Positions 12,928 to 22,752 of a stretch of DNA of 64,000 nucleotides are shown here, piece by piece (positions within the stretch are counted from its first letter, which is position 1; every line of letters begins with the position of its first letter). The notes under the pieces were generated by a model. It saw nothing but the letters and a program-made list of their open reading frames with translations, was not told where the DNA came from and did no database searches. This DNA comes from Steromphala cineraria (Eukaryota > Mollusca > Gastropoda > Trochida > Trochidae). The position numbers were made by a program, and so were the translations under genes. The stretch is from positions 1,216,593-1,280,592 of the forward strand of contig OU744727.1 in NCBI GenBank assembly GCA_916613615.1, written 5' to 3'.

Positions 12928-13690
12928 ATGCTCTTGTCTGTCTCCGGGGATGTTGAGTCCAACCCGGGACCACGTTCGTCGCAACGAGGACTCCACTCCG
13001 GGGATAGGATGCAGACCAGATTGTCTACCGCTAATGTTACTGGGTTGGTGTCACCCCCGTCATTTTCTGGGGGAGCGGACATCGCTTTAACGCTGAAGTC
13101 AATCCAGGCTGATCTGTCCTCTCTCAACGACAAGTTCGACCGCTTCGCCAGTGAGTTCACCGATCAATTACAATGGCTTCAGTCAGAAAACGACTCACTC
13201 CGCGACCGAGTTTCTTACTTAGAAACTAAGACAGACAAGTTAGAGGCCCAGTCTAGGCGCAATAATGTGATAATACACGGTATAGCAGAAGACCAGGTCG
13301 AGACATGGGACAAAGTGGAAACCAAAGTCAGAGACTTCCTTTCCGATAAACTGAATATTGAACACTCAGCATCTATACAGATCGTCTGCACAGCAAGTCG
13401 GGCACCAGGCCTGTCATAGATCGATTTACTTTTTATAAAGATAAAGAATCTGTTATGGAAAGGGGTCGACGACATTTAAAGGGCGATACGTATACTGTAA
13501 ACAGAGTGTCTGAGGACTTCACAGAGAATATCCGCTGGACCAGACACCAGTTGCTACCCTATATACAAGATGCAAGGTCTATTAACAAGATAGCTTTTTT
13601 AAGCTATAATAAGCTTGTTATAGATGGCGATGTATTTGTATACGAAGACAATGAGGAGATAAGTATTAATAATATACTAAGTTTCTGTAC
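12928..13690 (+). pseudogene. LINE N-terminal/ORF1-like region with 2A-like peptide
   Basis: The frame is open from a TAG at 12,850. It reads a hydrophobic stretch (LAVLLCMLLSVS) followed directly by GDVESNPGP, matching the 2A consensus D(V/I)ExNPGP. The first in-frame ATG is at 12,928; earlier initiation would need a non-AUG codon. A coiled coil follows at about 13,090-13,250, then SRRNNVIIHGI, typical of LINE ORF1 proteins. A frameshift near 13,390 moves the rest (RPVIDRF, then IDGDVFVYED) to another frame. No stop separates this part from the endonuclease start at ~13,690, so ORF1 and ORF2 parts may have formed one polyprotein. Confidence 0.8.
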
Positions 13691-16600
13691 ATGGAATATC
13701 TGTGGTATAAATACTAAAATATCAGATTCTAATTTTATATCATTCTGTCAAACTTACGATGTTATCAGCTTTCTTGAGACAATGAGTCCCGATGCATAGC
13801 AGCTACTTGATGTAACTTTCAACACATTTGATAATTTTGTATGTAATGCAGTAAGGCGCTATAACGTTGGTACATATTCCGGTGGTTTATCAGTGTCTAT
13901 CCGGAAGAATATTTCTTCTCTTTTTCAGAGAGTGTATACCGATTAGGAGAATTGTATATTTGTCAAGCTAACAAGTAGCTATACATCTCACCAGACGTTC
14001 GTTGGATTCGTGTACGTCCACCCAGAGAGATCACCGGAATATACAGCTTCAGAAGATAGCGGTATAGATTTGTTAGAAAACAAACTTTTACAAATATTGT
14101 TTGATTATGGGGAAGCCAGCAAATTTATTTTGTTTGGAGACTTTAATGCAAGAACAGCTAACGAACCTGACTTTATACTAAATGACAGTTGTGATTATAT
14201 TCCTGTCGGTAGAGACTATGCACAAGATGACTTTTTGTAATCCCGCACTTCATTTGATACTGTTATAAATATGTACGGAAAGCTGTTATTGGAGCTATGT
14301 AAATTAATGAACATTCATATTCTGAATGGAAGATTTATCCCTGATTTACCGGGCAATTTTAGTTATATTTCAAATAGCGGCTGCAGCACCGTTGATTATC
14401 AAAAGTTTTTAGGTTAAAGCTCGCACAGAGTCGGATCACTTGCCGATAATTTGTGTATTTAATGATATGATATCTCCAAGTTCTAACAATGAACATGAAA
14501 GTATAGTACCACTGTTTCCATCCGTTCGTTATAAACTGCCTGAGGAGCAAAGAGAGAGTTTTCATATGCATCTGGTAGATAATATAAGGAAAGGTATGCT
14601 AGGTGATTTCAGAGACCTACTTCATACTGACATAAAAGAAGCCATAGCTAAACTTACTTCTTTACTTCAATTTTCCGGTGTTCAAGATGGAGCTAGTAAA
14701 CTCACTTCCCCCTTTCGACGTAAATCCTCTCAACCACCATGGTTTGACCAGGAATGTAGCAGACTAAAGACTGATAAATATAAATTTCTTAATCGTTTTA
14801 GAAGTGTAAATGCGCATCTAATCTTGAATCGTATTTGAATGCCAAACGAAATTTCAAGAACTGCTGTCAATTGAAAAAAGATATTTATTTAGTTAAAGCT
14901 GCAGATGATATAAGAAATGCAGCAGTGAACCCAGACTGTAAAATTTTCTGGCACACCTTAAAACAACACCTCAAGAAATCATCGGTTATTGATAACATTA
15001 CTCCATATCAGTGGTTTCATTACTTCAAAGATCTGCTTTCTTGTAAAGATGATAAACTCCTCTCAGATTTTGAAAAGTCTGTGTATAACTTTGTCGTAAG
15101 TCACAACTGCAATGATTGTGAAGATTTTTCTTTTTCTCATGATATATTGTCAACCCCGATTACTGAGGATGAAGTAATTAAATCAATAAATGAATTATCG
15201 TGGAATAAGGCCTCACGACATGATGGTATTCCCCCGTCGTTTTATAAAGACTCGCTTACTGCTCTTGTGACATATTTGAAAGACTTATATAATACAATCC
15301 TCGAAAATGGCAAATTTCCATCAATCTGGATTATTGGAATGATTGTCCCTCTTTTCAAGACTGGCAGTCCATCTGAACCTGGAAACTATCGGGGAATATC
15401 TCTCTTGAAAATTACTGGAAAAGTATATGCATATATTTTAGAGCGGCGATTACGCGCTTTGGTGGATATTAATGAATTGATTGATGAAGCTCAAGCTGGA
15501 TTTAGACCTGATTACAGCACAACTGATAATATTTTTGTATTACAAGAACTTTGCACGAAATATCTTTGCAGACCCAAAGGTAGATTTTACTGCGCTTTTA
15601 TAGATTGTAAAAAAGCTTTTGATTATGTTGACCGCAAAAAGTTGTTATATTTGTTACATACTAAAGGATGTCATGGAAAAATGTAGTGTATATTAAAAAG
15701 TATGTATGAATCTGTTGAAGCCTGTGTTAGAACAGATTCGGGTATTACTGAAACTTTCAATACTACTGCTGGTGTTAGGCAGGGTTGTGCTCTTAGCCCA
15801 TTGCTGTTCATCTTCTTTATAAACGAGCTTGTTGTAGATATGTATGAAGCATGTAATAATGGAATATTTGTAACTCCCCAAATCAAGGATCTCCTTTTAC
15901 TATTATTTGCTGACGATATTGTAACATTTTCGTTTATGGTAAATGGTTTGCAACGCCAGTTAAATATTCTTCAAAATTTTTGTGACACTTGGGGTTTAGA
16001 ACTGAATATGGAAAAATCGAATATAGTTGTATTTAGAAACGGCGGTATTGTAGCAAAAAAAGAAAAGTGGTCTTTCCGCGGCAAACATATGAAAGTTGTT
16101 ACTTATTATAAATATTTAGGCCTTGTGTTTTCTAATAGATTTAACTGGTCAACGGCATGTAAAACACTTGCAGCACACGCCAAAAAAGCACGTTTTCCAA
16201 TTTTCAAACTCTTTTATGTCAACAAGTTTATTTCTTATGATTCTGGCTGTTTGATTTTTGATTCAAAGATATCCCCGATTTTGTTATATGGATCGAAAAT
16301 TTGGGGATCACGCTATCATGAAATAATTGAAAATGTTCATGCAGGATATTTTAAAAGATTTTTCACAGTCGGAAAATTTGCTTCAAATAAAGCCATACTT
16401 GGTGAAACAGGACGCCATAACCTGTATTTTGAAAGCCAAATGAGAGAAATTAAATATTGGATTAAGCTTCTTAGGAAGCCTGAGTATCGCATCGCTTATC
16501 AATGCTATAAATTATTGCTATCACTTGATGAACGTTGAAAACATTCATGGGCTTCAGAAGTATTTTATTTTCAAGCGGATTTTCTTATGCTTGGTTAAAT

Positions 16601-17119
16601 CAAAATGTTGGTGATAGGCAAACGTTCCTGTCAATGTTTAGACAAAGAATTAAAGATATTTTTATTCAGGATTGGTTCGCAAAAGTAAATTCATCAAGAT
16701 TTCTATGCCATTACTCACGTTGTAAATCAATGTTTGGACCGGAAAAGTATTTAAGGGTCCTAAATGATAAATCACTTTTAAGGAATTTTTGTAAACTTAG
16801 AATTTCACTTCATGCCTTGAAAATACAAAAGTATAGAAAAGATAAAGATACATTAGTTGATCTATCATGTTCGTATTGTTCTTCGGGTCAATTAGAAGAC
16901 GACTTTCACATATTGTTAGTTTGCGACGCCTTTTCTGTTTGTCGTAAGAAGTGTATAAATTATGATAATGTTACCCCACGAACAATGTACAACCTTCTTA
17001 ATACTAACAATGATGATGTTATCAAATCTGTTGCTATTTTCATAAAACAATTGATGTCCATTTTAAAATCCCGCGCCAAATATCTGTCTATGTCACGTGA
17101 CCAAAATAATTCAACTTGA
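13690..17119 (+). pseudogene. LINE endonuclease-reverse transcriptase, decayed
   Basis: The APE endonuclease starts at WNICGI (~13,695) and includes GDFNART (~14,139) and CSTVDYQ (~14,385). TAG at 13,797 and 13,944 and TAA at 14,238 interrupt one frame, and a frameshift near 14,410 precedes SDHLPII. Another shift lies near 14,835. The reverse transcriptase runs from about 15,150 (NYRGISLL, AGFRPDYSTTDN, FIDCKKAFD) through FADD at ~15,908, with an in-frame TAG at 15,684. A last shift near 16,535 leads to a C-terminal CSYC...DDFH...C motif (~16,870-16,925), usual for this LINE group. The copy cannot make an intact protein. Confidence 0.9.
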
Positions 17120-17158
17120 ATTGATATTGTAGTTTGGGCCACTGGGCCTCAACTACTG

Positions 17159-17164
17159 AATAAA
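17159..17164 (+). terminator. LINE polyadenylation signal
   Basis: AATAAA just before the (TGTC)n tail of the retrotransposon. Confidence 0.6.
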
Positions 17165-17167
17165 ACC

Positions 17168-17197
17168 TGTCTGTCTGTCTGTCTGTCTGTCTGTCTG
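17168..17197. repeat. (TGTC)n LINE tail
   Basis: About seven TGTC units form the 3' tail of the retrotransposon, immediately before the right target duplication. Microsatellite tails of this kind replace poly(A) in many CR1-type LINEs. Confidence 0.9.
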
Positions 17198-17198
17198 A

Positions 17199-17450
17199 TT
17201 ATAGATTGTATCTGTGATGGCCCTTTGACCCCTATTAAGGGCCAGAGGGGTCACACCCTTAAAACCTATTTCCATCTTCTTCTCCAGAAGTAAAAGGCCC
17301 AGAAAGCTGAAACCTTGTGAATATATTCTTTGACTAGTGATTATGATTATGATTTTTAGCTATAGGGGCCACACCCTTTAACCTAATTTCATCTTTTTCT
17401 CAGGCCTAGAAAGCTTAAACTTTGTGTGCAAACTCCTAAGTAAGTTAAGA
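17199..17450. repeat. ~175-bp repeat array, right part
   Basis: The repeat resumes with the second copy of TTATAGATT, then AAGGGCCAGAGGGGTCACACCC and CTTCTTCTCCAGAAG. A second, shorter unit follows to about 17,445. In register it continues the unit broken at 12,706. Confidence 0.8.
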
Positions 17451-17825
17451 AGCATCCCTTGATACAGTCTAGGTCCTCGCTTAGCAAGTCTAGAGTTTAC
17501 AATTTCACAACTCAAATATGAAGTACAAAAGTCAAAACTAGGAAAAGCGTTCAATTATTTAAAGAAATATTTCATAGAAACTATACGTCTATGAGGTTGG
17601 TAAAGAATGAACAAAAGAAGGTTGACAAAATTGAACGCATCTCGTCTGATGGCTTAAGGTTGCAACTTGACTTAGTGAGCAAACCTATTTCAATAGTATC
17701 ATTTACATGAAAGTCTAATTCTTAAAGTTACCCTACGTTTTATAGTAACCATAGGGGGGGTTGAACTCGGGGTTATGTTCCAAAACCAGACAATTATGTG
17801 CGTCAATCGGAAAACGTAATGTTGG
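17451..17825. other. Spacer without features
   Basis: Non-coding spacer between the repeat array and the C-rich minisatellite. Nothing recognised. Confidence 0.5.
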
Positions 17826-19062
17826 AAACTTTAACGCTATATTACTAGTTTCGGTACCTCCCGGCCCTTTCCCTCCTTGGTACCTTGGCCCTTTCCCCCC
17901 TCGGTACCTCTCGCCCCCTTCCTCCTTTGGTACCTCTCGCCCCCTTCCCCCCTCGGTACCTCTCGGCCCTGATCCCCCTCGGTACCTCTCGTTCCCTTCC
18001 CCCCTCGGTACCTCTCTGCCTTAACCCCCTCGGTACCTCTCGTTCCCTTCCCCCTCGGTACCTCTCTGCCTTTACCCCCCTCGGTTCCTCTCGTCCCCTT
18101 CCCCCTCAGTACCTCTCGGCCCCCTTCCCCCTCGGTACCTCTCGGCCCCCCTCCCCCCTCGATACCTCTCTGCCTTTACCCCCCTCGATACCTCTCAGCC
18201 CCTTCCCCAAACTTTAACGCTATATTACTAGTTTCGGTACCTCCCGGCCCTTTCCCTACTTGGTACCTTGGCCCTTTCCCCCCTCGGTACCTCTCGCCCC
18301 CTTCCTCCTTTGGTACCTCTCGCCCCCTTCCCCCCTCGATACCTCTCGGCCCTGATCCCCCTCGGTACCTCTCATTCCCTTCCCTCCTCGGTACCTCTCG
18401 GCCCCTTCCCCCCTCGGTACCTCTCTGCCTTAACCCCCTCGGTACCTCTCGTTCCCTTCCCCCTCGGTACCTCTCTGCCTTTACCCCCCTCGGTACCTCT
18501 CGTCCCCTTCCCCCTCGGTACCTCTCGGCCCCCCTCCCCCCTCGATACCTCTCAGCCTTTACCCCCCTCGATACCTCTTAGCCCCTTTCCCCCCTCGGTA
18601 CCTCTCAGTTCCTTTCCCCCCTCGATACCTCTCAGCCTTTACCCTCCTCGATACCTCTCAGCCCCTTTCCCCCCTCGGTACCTCTCAGCCCCTTTCCCGT
18701 CTCGGTACCTCTCAGTTCCTTTCCCCCCTCGGTACCTCTCAGCCCCTTCCCCACTCGGTACCTCTCGGTCCCTTTCCCGTCTCGGTACCTCTCAGCCCCT
18801 TTCCCCCCTCGGTACCTCTCAGCCCCTTCCCCACTCGGTACCTTTCAGTTCCTTTCCCCCCTCGGTACCTCTCAGTTCCTTTCCCCCCTCGGTACCTCTC
18901 AGTTCCTTTCCCCCCTCGGTACCTCTCAGTTCCTTTCCCCCCTCGGTACCTCTCAGTTCCTTTCCCCCCTCGGTACCTCTCAGTTCCTTTCCCCCCTTGG
19001 TACCTCTCAGTTCCTTCCCCCCCTCGGTACCTCTCAGTTCCTTTCCTCACTCGGGAAATCCG
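17826..19062. repeat. 27-bp C-rich minisatellite with higher-order duplication
   Basis: More than 40 units of about 27 bp carry GGTACC (KpnI-type) cores, consensus CTCGGTACCTCTCAGTTCC followed by a C-run. The stretch starting at 17,826 (AAACTTTAACGCTATATTAC) recurs at 18,209, so the left 383 bp were duplicated as a block before the right end expanded. Strand composition is very skewed, with pyrimidines on plus. Open frames on both strands (VPLSSFPPS or GTERYRGGK units) follow from the period being a multiple of three and are not taken as genes. Confidence 0.95.
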
Positions 19063-20257
19063 GCAATTCAATCAGTACCGTGTAAGTAACAGTTGCTATG
19101 CTAGTAACTGACTTGCATATCATTTGATCCGAGTATAATCAACCACAAAATTAATAGTTTTAAATAAAATTCAATTTTCGATAACCATCCAAGGGCCTCT
19201 TCATTGTTATATGAATGAAGTGTGTAGTAGTATGAATGGTGTACGAGCATGTTCTTTTTGCGTGTCGAAGCGCAAGGCACGAAGTAAATGTTTTGGGCTT
19301 GCAGACTTCGTGCACTCCATGAATATGAGCCTGTTTCAAGAAAAAGTTTCATAGGTTGTCCATTTCGGTTACGATTTTCAAGGTATTAGACGCGTTATGA
19401 GAGTCCTCATAGACAGTTGGATTTTGAGAGTGGTTTCTACTTATGAAGCGTTTCCCTTGGATTTTCAATAAAAAGGTACTTAAAATCATTCCTATAACAA
19501 GTTTAGCCAAAAACGTTTAGCTTATCTATGAAATAAATTATTTAAGTATCATTATTAAATTATTTTGGATATTTCTAGAATTATGTATCTAACGTAAAAA
19601 AAAGTTTTGGTGCAACATAAATCATATAATGTTTACTTCTGGGTTTTGCTATTTCTCTTGCAAACTAAAGCCTCTAGTGTTATAAAGTGATTTTAATATT
19701 TTGATTCACGCAAAACGTGTAAGTATTATGCTTGTTTTCCAGCTTGTTTTATTTGATTATTGATACTTTCAGTTCGCTTTTATGTCTATTTTGTTGATTA
19801 ATTGTTTTAACCCTTGTGTAGGAATGGTTTAGAAAAGTGTCCTTGCATCAGATGTAAGGACTCTTTGGCCTAAGAGTTCCCGATATCGATAATGAACAGG
19901 ACACTTGAATGGTTGCCATGGACGACAAGGTCTAAGTCGGATGTAACAGCAGATTTCACTATTACTATTTGAATGCATTTCTTGTGCATTTTGTTTCTCA
20001 AGCGCTAAAATAGCGTGCACAATCAATCATAGTTGATAATATAATTGTATCACCTAGGTATTCAAATCTATATAAATCGGTACCATTCAATACATCAAGA
20101 TTTTATAATTCAACAGACCCTCATCAACTTAATGTTGCAGCGTAGCAAGAAGTTGTCTCCATTAGACCGATTTGATGATAAACTAAACTGAAGTGCTTGT
20201 TTCACAAATATGTATATATTGAAGAGATCATGCGGAGAAATTCATGATATATGTTTA
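19063..20257. other. Non-coding stretch
   Basis: AT-rich DNA with no convincing ORF, splice-bounded exon or repeat. Confidence 0.5.
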
Positions 20258-21412
20258 GCTCATCAGGTCTGAAGGACCCGATGGGCTTTTGGCATGGCAT
20301 GGCGTCCGTTCATCTGTCCATCCGTCCATATGTCCATCTGTCCATCCGTCCATCCGTAAACTTTTCACAATTTCGACTTCTTCTCCAGAACCAATGACTC
20401 TAAGGAGCTGAAATTTGATGTACAGACTCCTTAGCCAATGGGGATTCTAAATTGTAGATTTCGAGACCCCAGGACCCCAAATGTGGTCACAGGGGTCAAA
20501 ACTTTAAAAACTTATTTTCATCTTCTTCTCCAGTTCCAAAGGTTCTGGAGACCTGAAAGATGTGAGTTGACTCCTAGGCCAATGGGGATTCTAAATTGTA
20601 GATTTCGTGACCCCATGACCCCAAATTGGGTCACAGGGGCTAAAACCGTAAAAACATAGTTTTATCTTCTTCTCCAGTTCCAAAATGTCTAGAGAGCTGA
20701 AAAGGTGTGAGTAGACTCCTTGCCCATTGGGGATTCTAAATTGTAGATCTAGATTTCGTGACCCCGTGACCCCATGACCCCAAATGGGGTCCCAGGGGTC
20801 AAAATCTTAAAAACCTTTTTTATCTTCTCCTCCAGTTCAAAAAGGTCAAGAGAGCTGAAAAGATATGTGTAGACTTCTTGGGCAATGAGGATTCTGAATT
20901 TACCGTTTGGTGACCACTTGACCTCAAATACGGTCACAGGGGCCAAAACCTTGAAAACCTATTTTCACCTTCTTCTCCAGTTCCAAAAGGTCTAGAGAGC
21001 TAAAAAGGTGTGAGTAGATTCCTTGGCCAATGGGGATTCTAAATTGTAGATTTTGGTGACCCCATGACCCCAAATGGGGTCACAGGGGCCAAAACCTTAA
21101 AAACCTATTTTTCATCTTCTTCTCCAATTCCAAAGGGTCTAGAAAGCTAAAAAGTTGTTTGTAAACTCCTTGGCCATTGGGGATTCTAAATTGTAGATTT
21201 TTGTGACCCAATGACCCAAAATGGGGTCACAAGGGTCAAAACCTTAAAAACCTATTTTATCTTCTCCTCCAGTTCAAAAAGATCAAGAGAGCTGAAAAGT
21301 TATGTGTAGATTTCCTGGCAAATGAGGATTCTGAAATTTTTCGTTTGGTGACCACTTGACCTCAAATGGGGTCACAGAGGCCAAAACCTTAAAGACCTAT
21401 TTTCGTTCTTTG
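20258..21412 (+). repeat. Hairpin-led 145-bp tandem array
   Basis: An imperfect hairpin opens the element: GCTCATCAGGTC (20,258-20,269) pairs with GACCCGATGGGC (20,275-20,286). A CATCTGTC/CATCCGTC microsatellite-like run (20,305-20,355) follows. Then come seven units of about 145 bp, with CCAATGGGGATTCTAAATT landmarks at 20,435, 20,579, 20,724, 20,882, 21,027, 21,174 and 21,319. Unit landmarks include GGGGTCACAGGGG and CTTCTTCTCCAGTTCC. The same family fills intron 3 of the lectin gene at 42.2-43.0 kb. The hairpin plus array resembles non-autonomous Helitron/Helentron-type elements of molluscs; that assignment is inference. Confidence 0.8.
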
Positions 21413-21949
21413 AAATCATGTATTGTTTGGTTTCCATGTCAACAGTTTGGACTTTGTTATTTTGAAGGTTTGGGTTAATTTTCATGACAACCTGCGTAGA
21501 TGTTCATATTTAGCTGAAATGGTGTATTGGGGAGACGTCTGTTTTACGAGTAAAACACTTTCTGATTGATATTTGTTTAGGGTGTAAACGTTTATCCAGA
21601 TATTGTTGAAATATACTTAATATTTTACATCATAACATTATCATTGAAATCAGTTTCTGAATTACAGCTTGCCAATTATTTTCTATCAACCACATGGTCA
21701 CGTGGGTCCCGATTTTCAGGATACATCTCTGTCCATACCAGGATATGCTTAAAAAAATTTAATTGGCTGAATATTCACTTTCAAGTTTCCAAGAGTAACT
21801 GTTGAGCTGTTGAGCCCCCAAGCAATAACCTATTTTTTCAAATTGGTAAATAAGTAAAAGACTTTGCTACTGTAAACTAAAATTATCCATTGATAACTTA
21901 TAAATTAGAAGTAGCAGTTTATGCTTATTACAAGAGAGAGAGAAACATT
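21413..21949. other. Non-coding spacer
   Basis: No gene, array or inverted repeat is recognised. Confidence 0.45.
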
Positions 21950-22560
21950 TATTTGAGTGATACGTAATTATATTTTCACTGAAAAACTTTTAAAAATCCA
22001 GTTACACATTGTGTCCGGCTCAGAACTTAGCTATTCAACCTTTTCAATTCAATGTATTGACATTTTTAATCCGACATATGATGGGAAAACTATTTATCCG
22101 ATCGATTTCAAAATTTGCACATGTCGTTCATTCTACAAAGAGGGGTACAGTGCCAAATCAACACCAATGTTGTTAATTCTTATTGTTTTTACGGATTGTT
22201 ATTTTGTATTTGATAATTTTCAATCAGAATATGTCCGTCCTATTATATAAAACTATTCATCCAATTCATTTCAAGCTTTGCATATGTCCAACTAGCTTGG
22301 GTGCTATTTCAAATACTAAATGAATTTCCATGTTTTATACTTAATATTTTTTTATTATCAGAATTTGTTCGACCAATTGCAGGAAGCTCTTCATCTGACT
22401 CATTTATAAATTTTACACATGTCTTCTATCATACTAGGAGGGATACAGTGCCAAATTCAGGCAAAATGTTTTATTTGTGACCTTTTTTCATTGTTATGTA
22501 CTAGGTCTGACCAATTGCCTCCAATTATTTTCAATTCCTTTTAAGAGGGATAAACATGTG
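21950..22560. repeat. Diverged ~165-bp repeats (TTTGTCCGACC family)
   Basis: Three to four decayed units share landmarks (TCAGAATTTGTYCGACC, AAACTATTCATC, TTTGCACATGTC, AGGAGGGATACAGTGCCAAAT) with the cleaner array at 54,424-55,490. The order and orientation of landmarks are the same, so the two loci hold one family of different ages. Confidence 0.7.
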
Positions 22561-22730
22561 TAAGAGACATTTATTAATGGTCTCGATAATGAGATGTCTC
22601 AGCTATTTCAATCTTGTTATTATACTAACTGAACCAACATCTATTGGTTCTGATTATAAAACTTGAACGGAATATTATCATCTTCTAATGGTGAAATTCA
22701 CTAGACTTATTCATGTTATTTTGATTTAAA

Positions 22731-22733
22731 CAG
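22731..22733 (+). other. Probable 5' UTR splice acceptor
   Basis: TTTGATTTAAACAG lies 20 bp before the ATG at 22,753, with no other in-frame ATG between. The promoter would then lie further upstream and is not identified. Confidence 0.35.
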
Positions 22734-22752
22734 TGCTGGCAATTACATCACA

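Larger units (their letters stand above)
12707..17198 (+). mobile_element. Nearly full-length non-LTR retrotransposon with 2A motif
   Basis: The element is flanked by a 9-bp target duplication, has a ~200-bp 5' leader and ends with AATAAA (17,159) and a (TGTC)n tail. In order it encodes a hydrophobic leader with a 2A-like peptide, a coiled coil with an L1 ORF1-like C-terminal region, an APE-type endonuclease, a reverse transcriptase (FADD catalytic box) and a C-terminal Cys/His motif. This layout fits the CR1/Jockey side of the LINE tree; the clade is not certain. It inserted into a ~175-bp repeat array and is dead, with frameshifts and in-frame stops. Confidence 0.93.

Noticed and set aside
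17885..19089. Proline-rich protein and Gly/Arg-rich antisense protein
   Set aside because: Both are frames of the 27-bp minisatellite and overlap on opposite strands.
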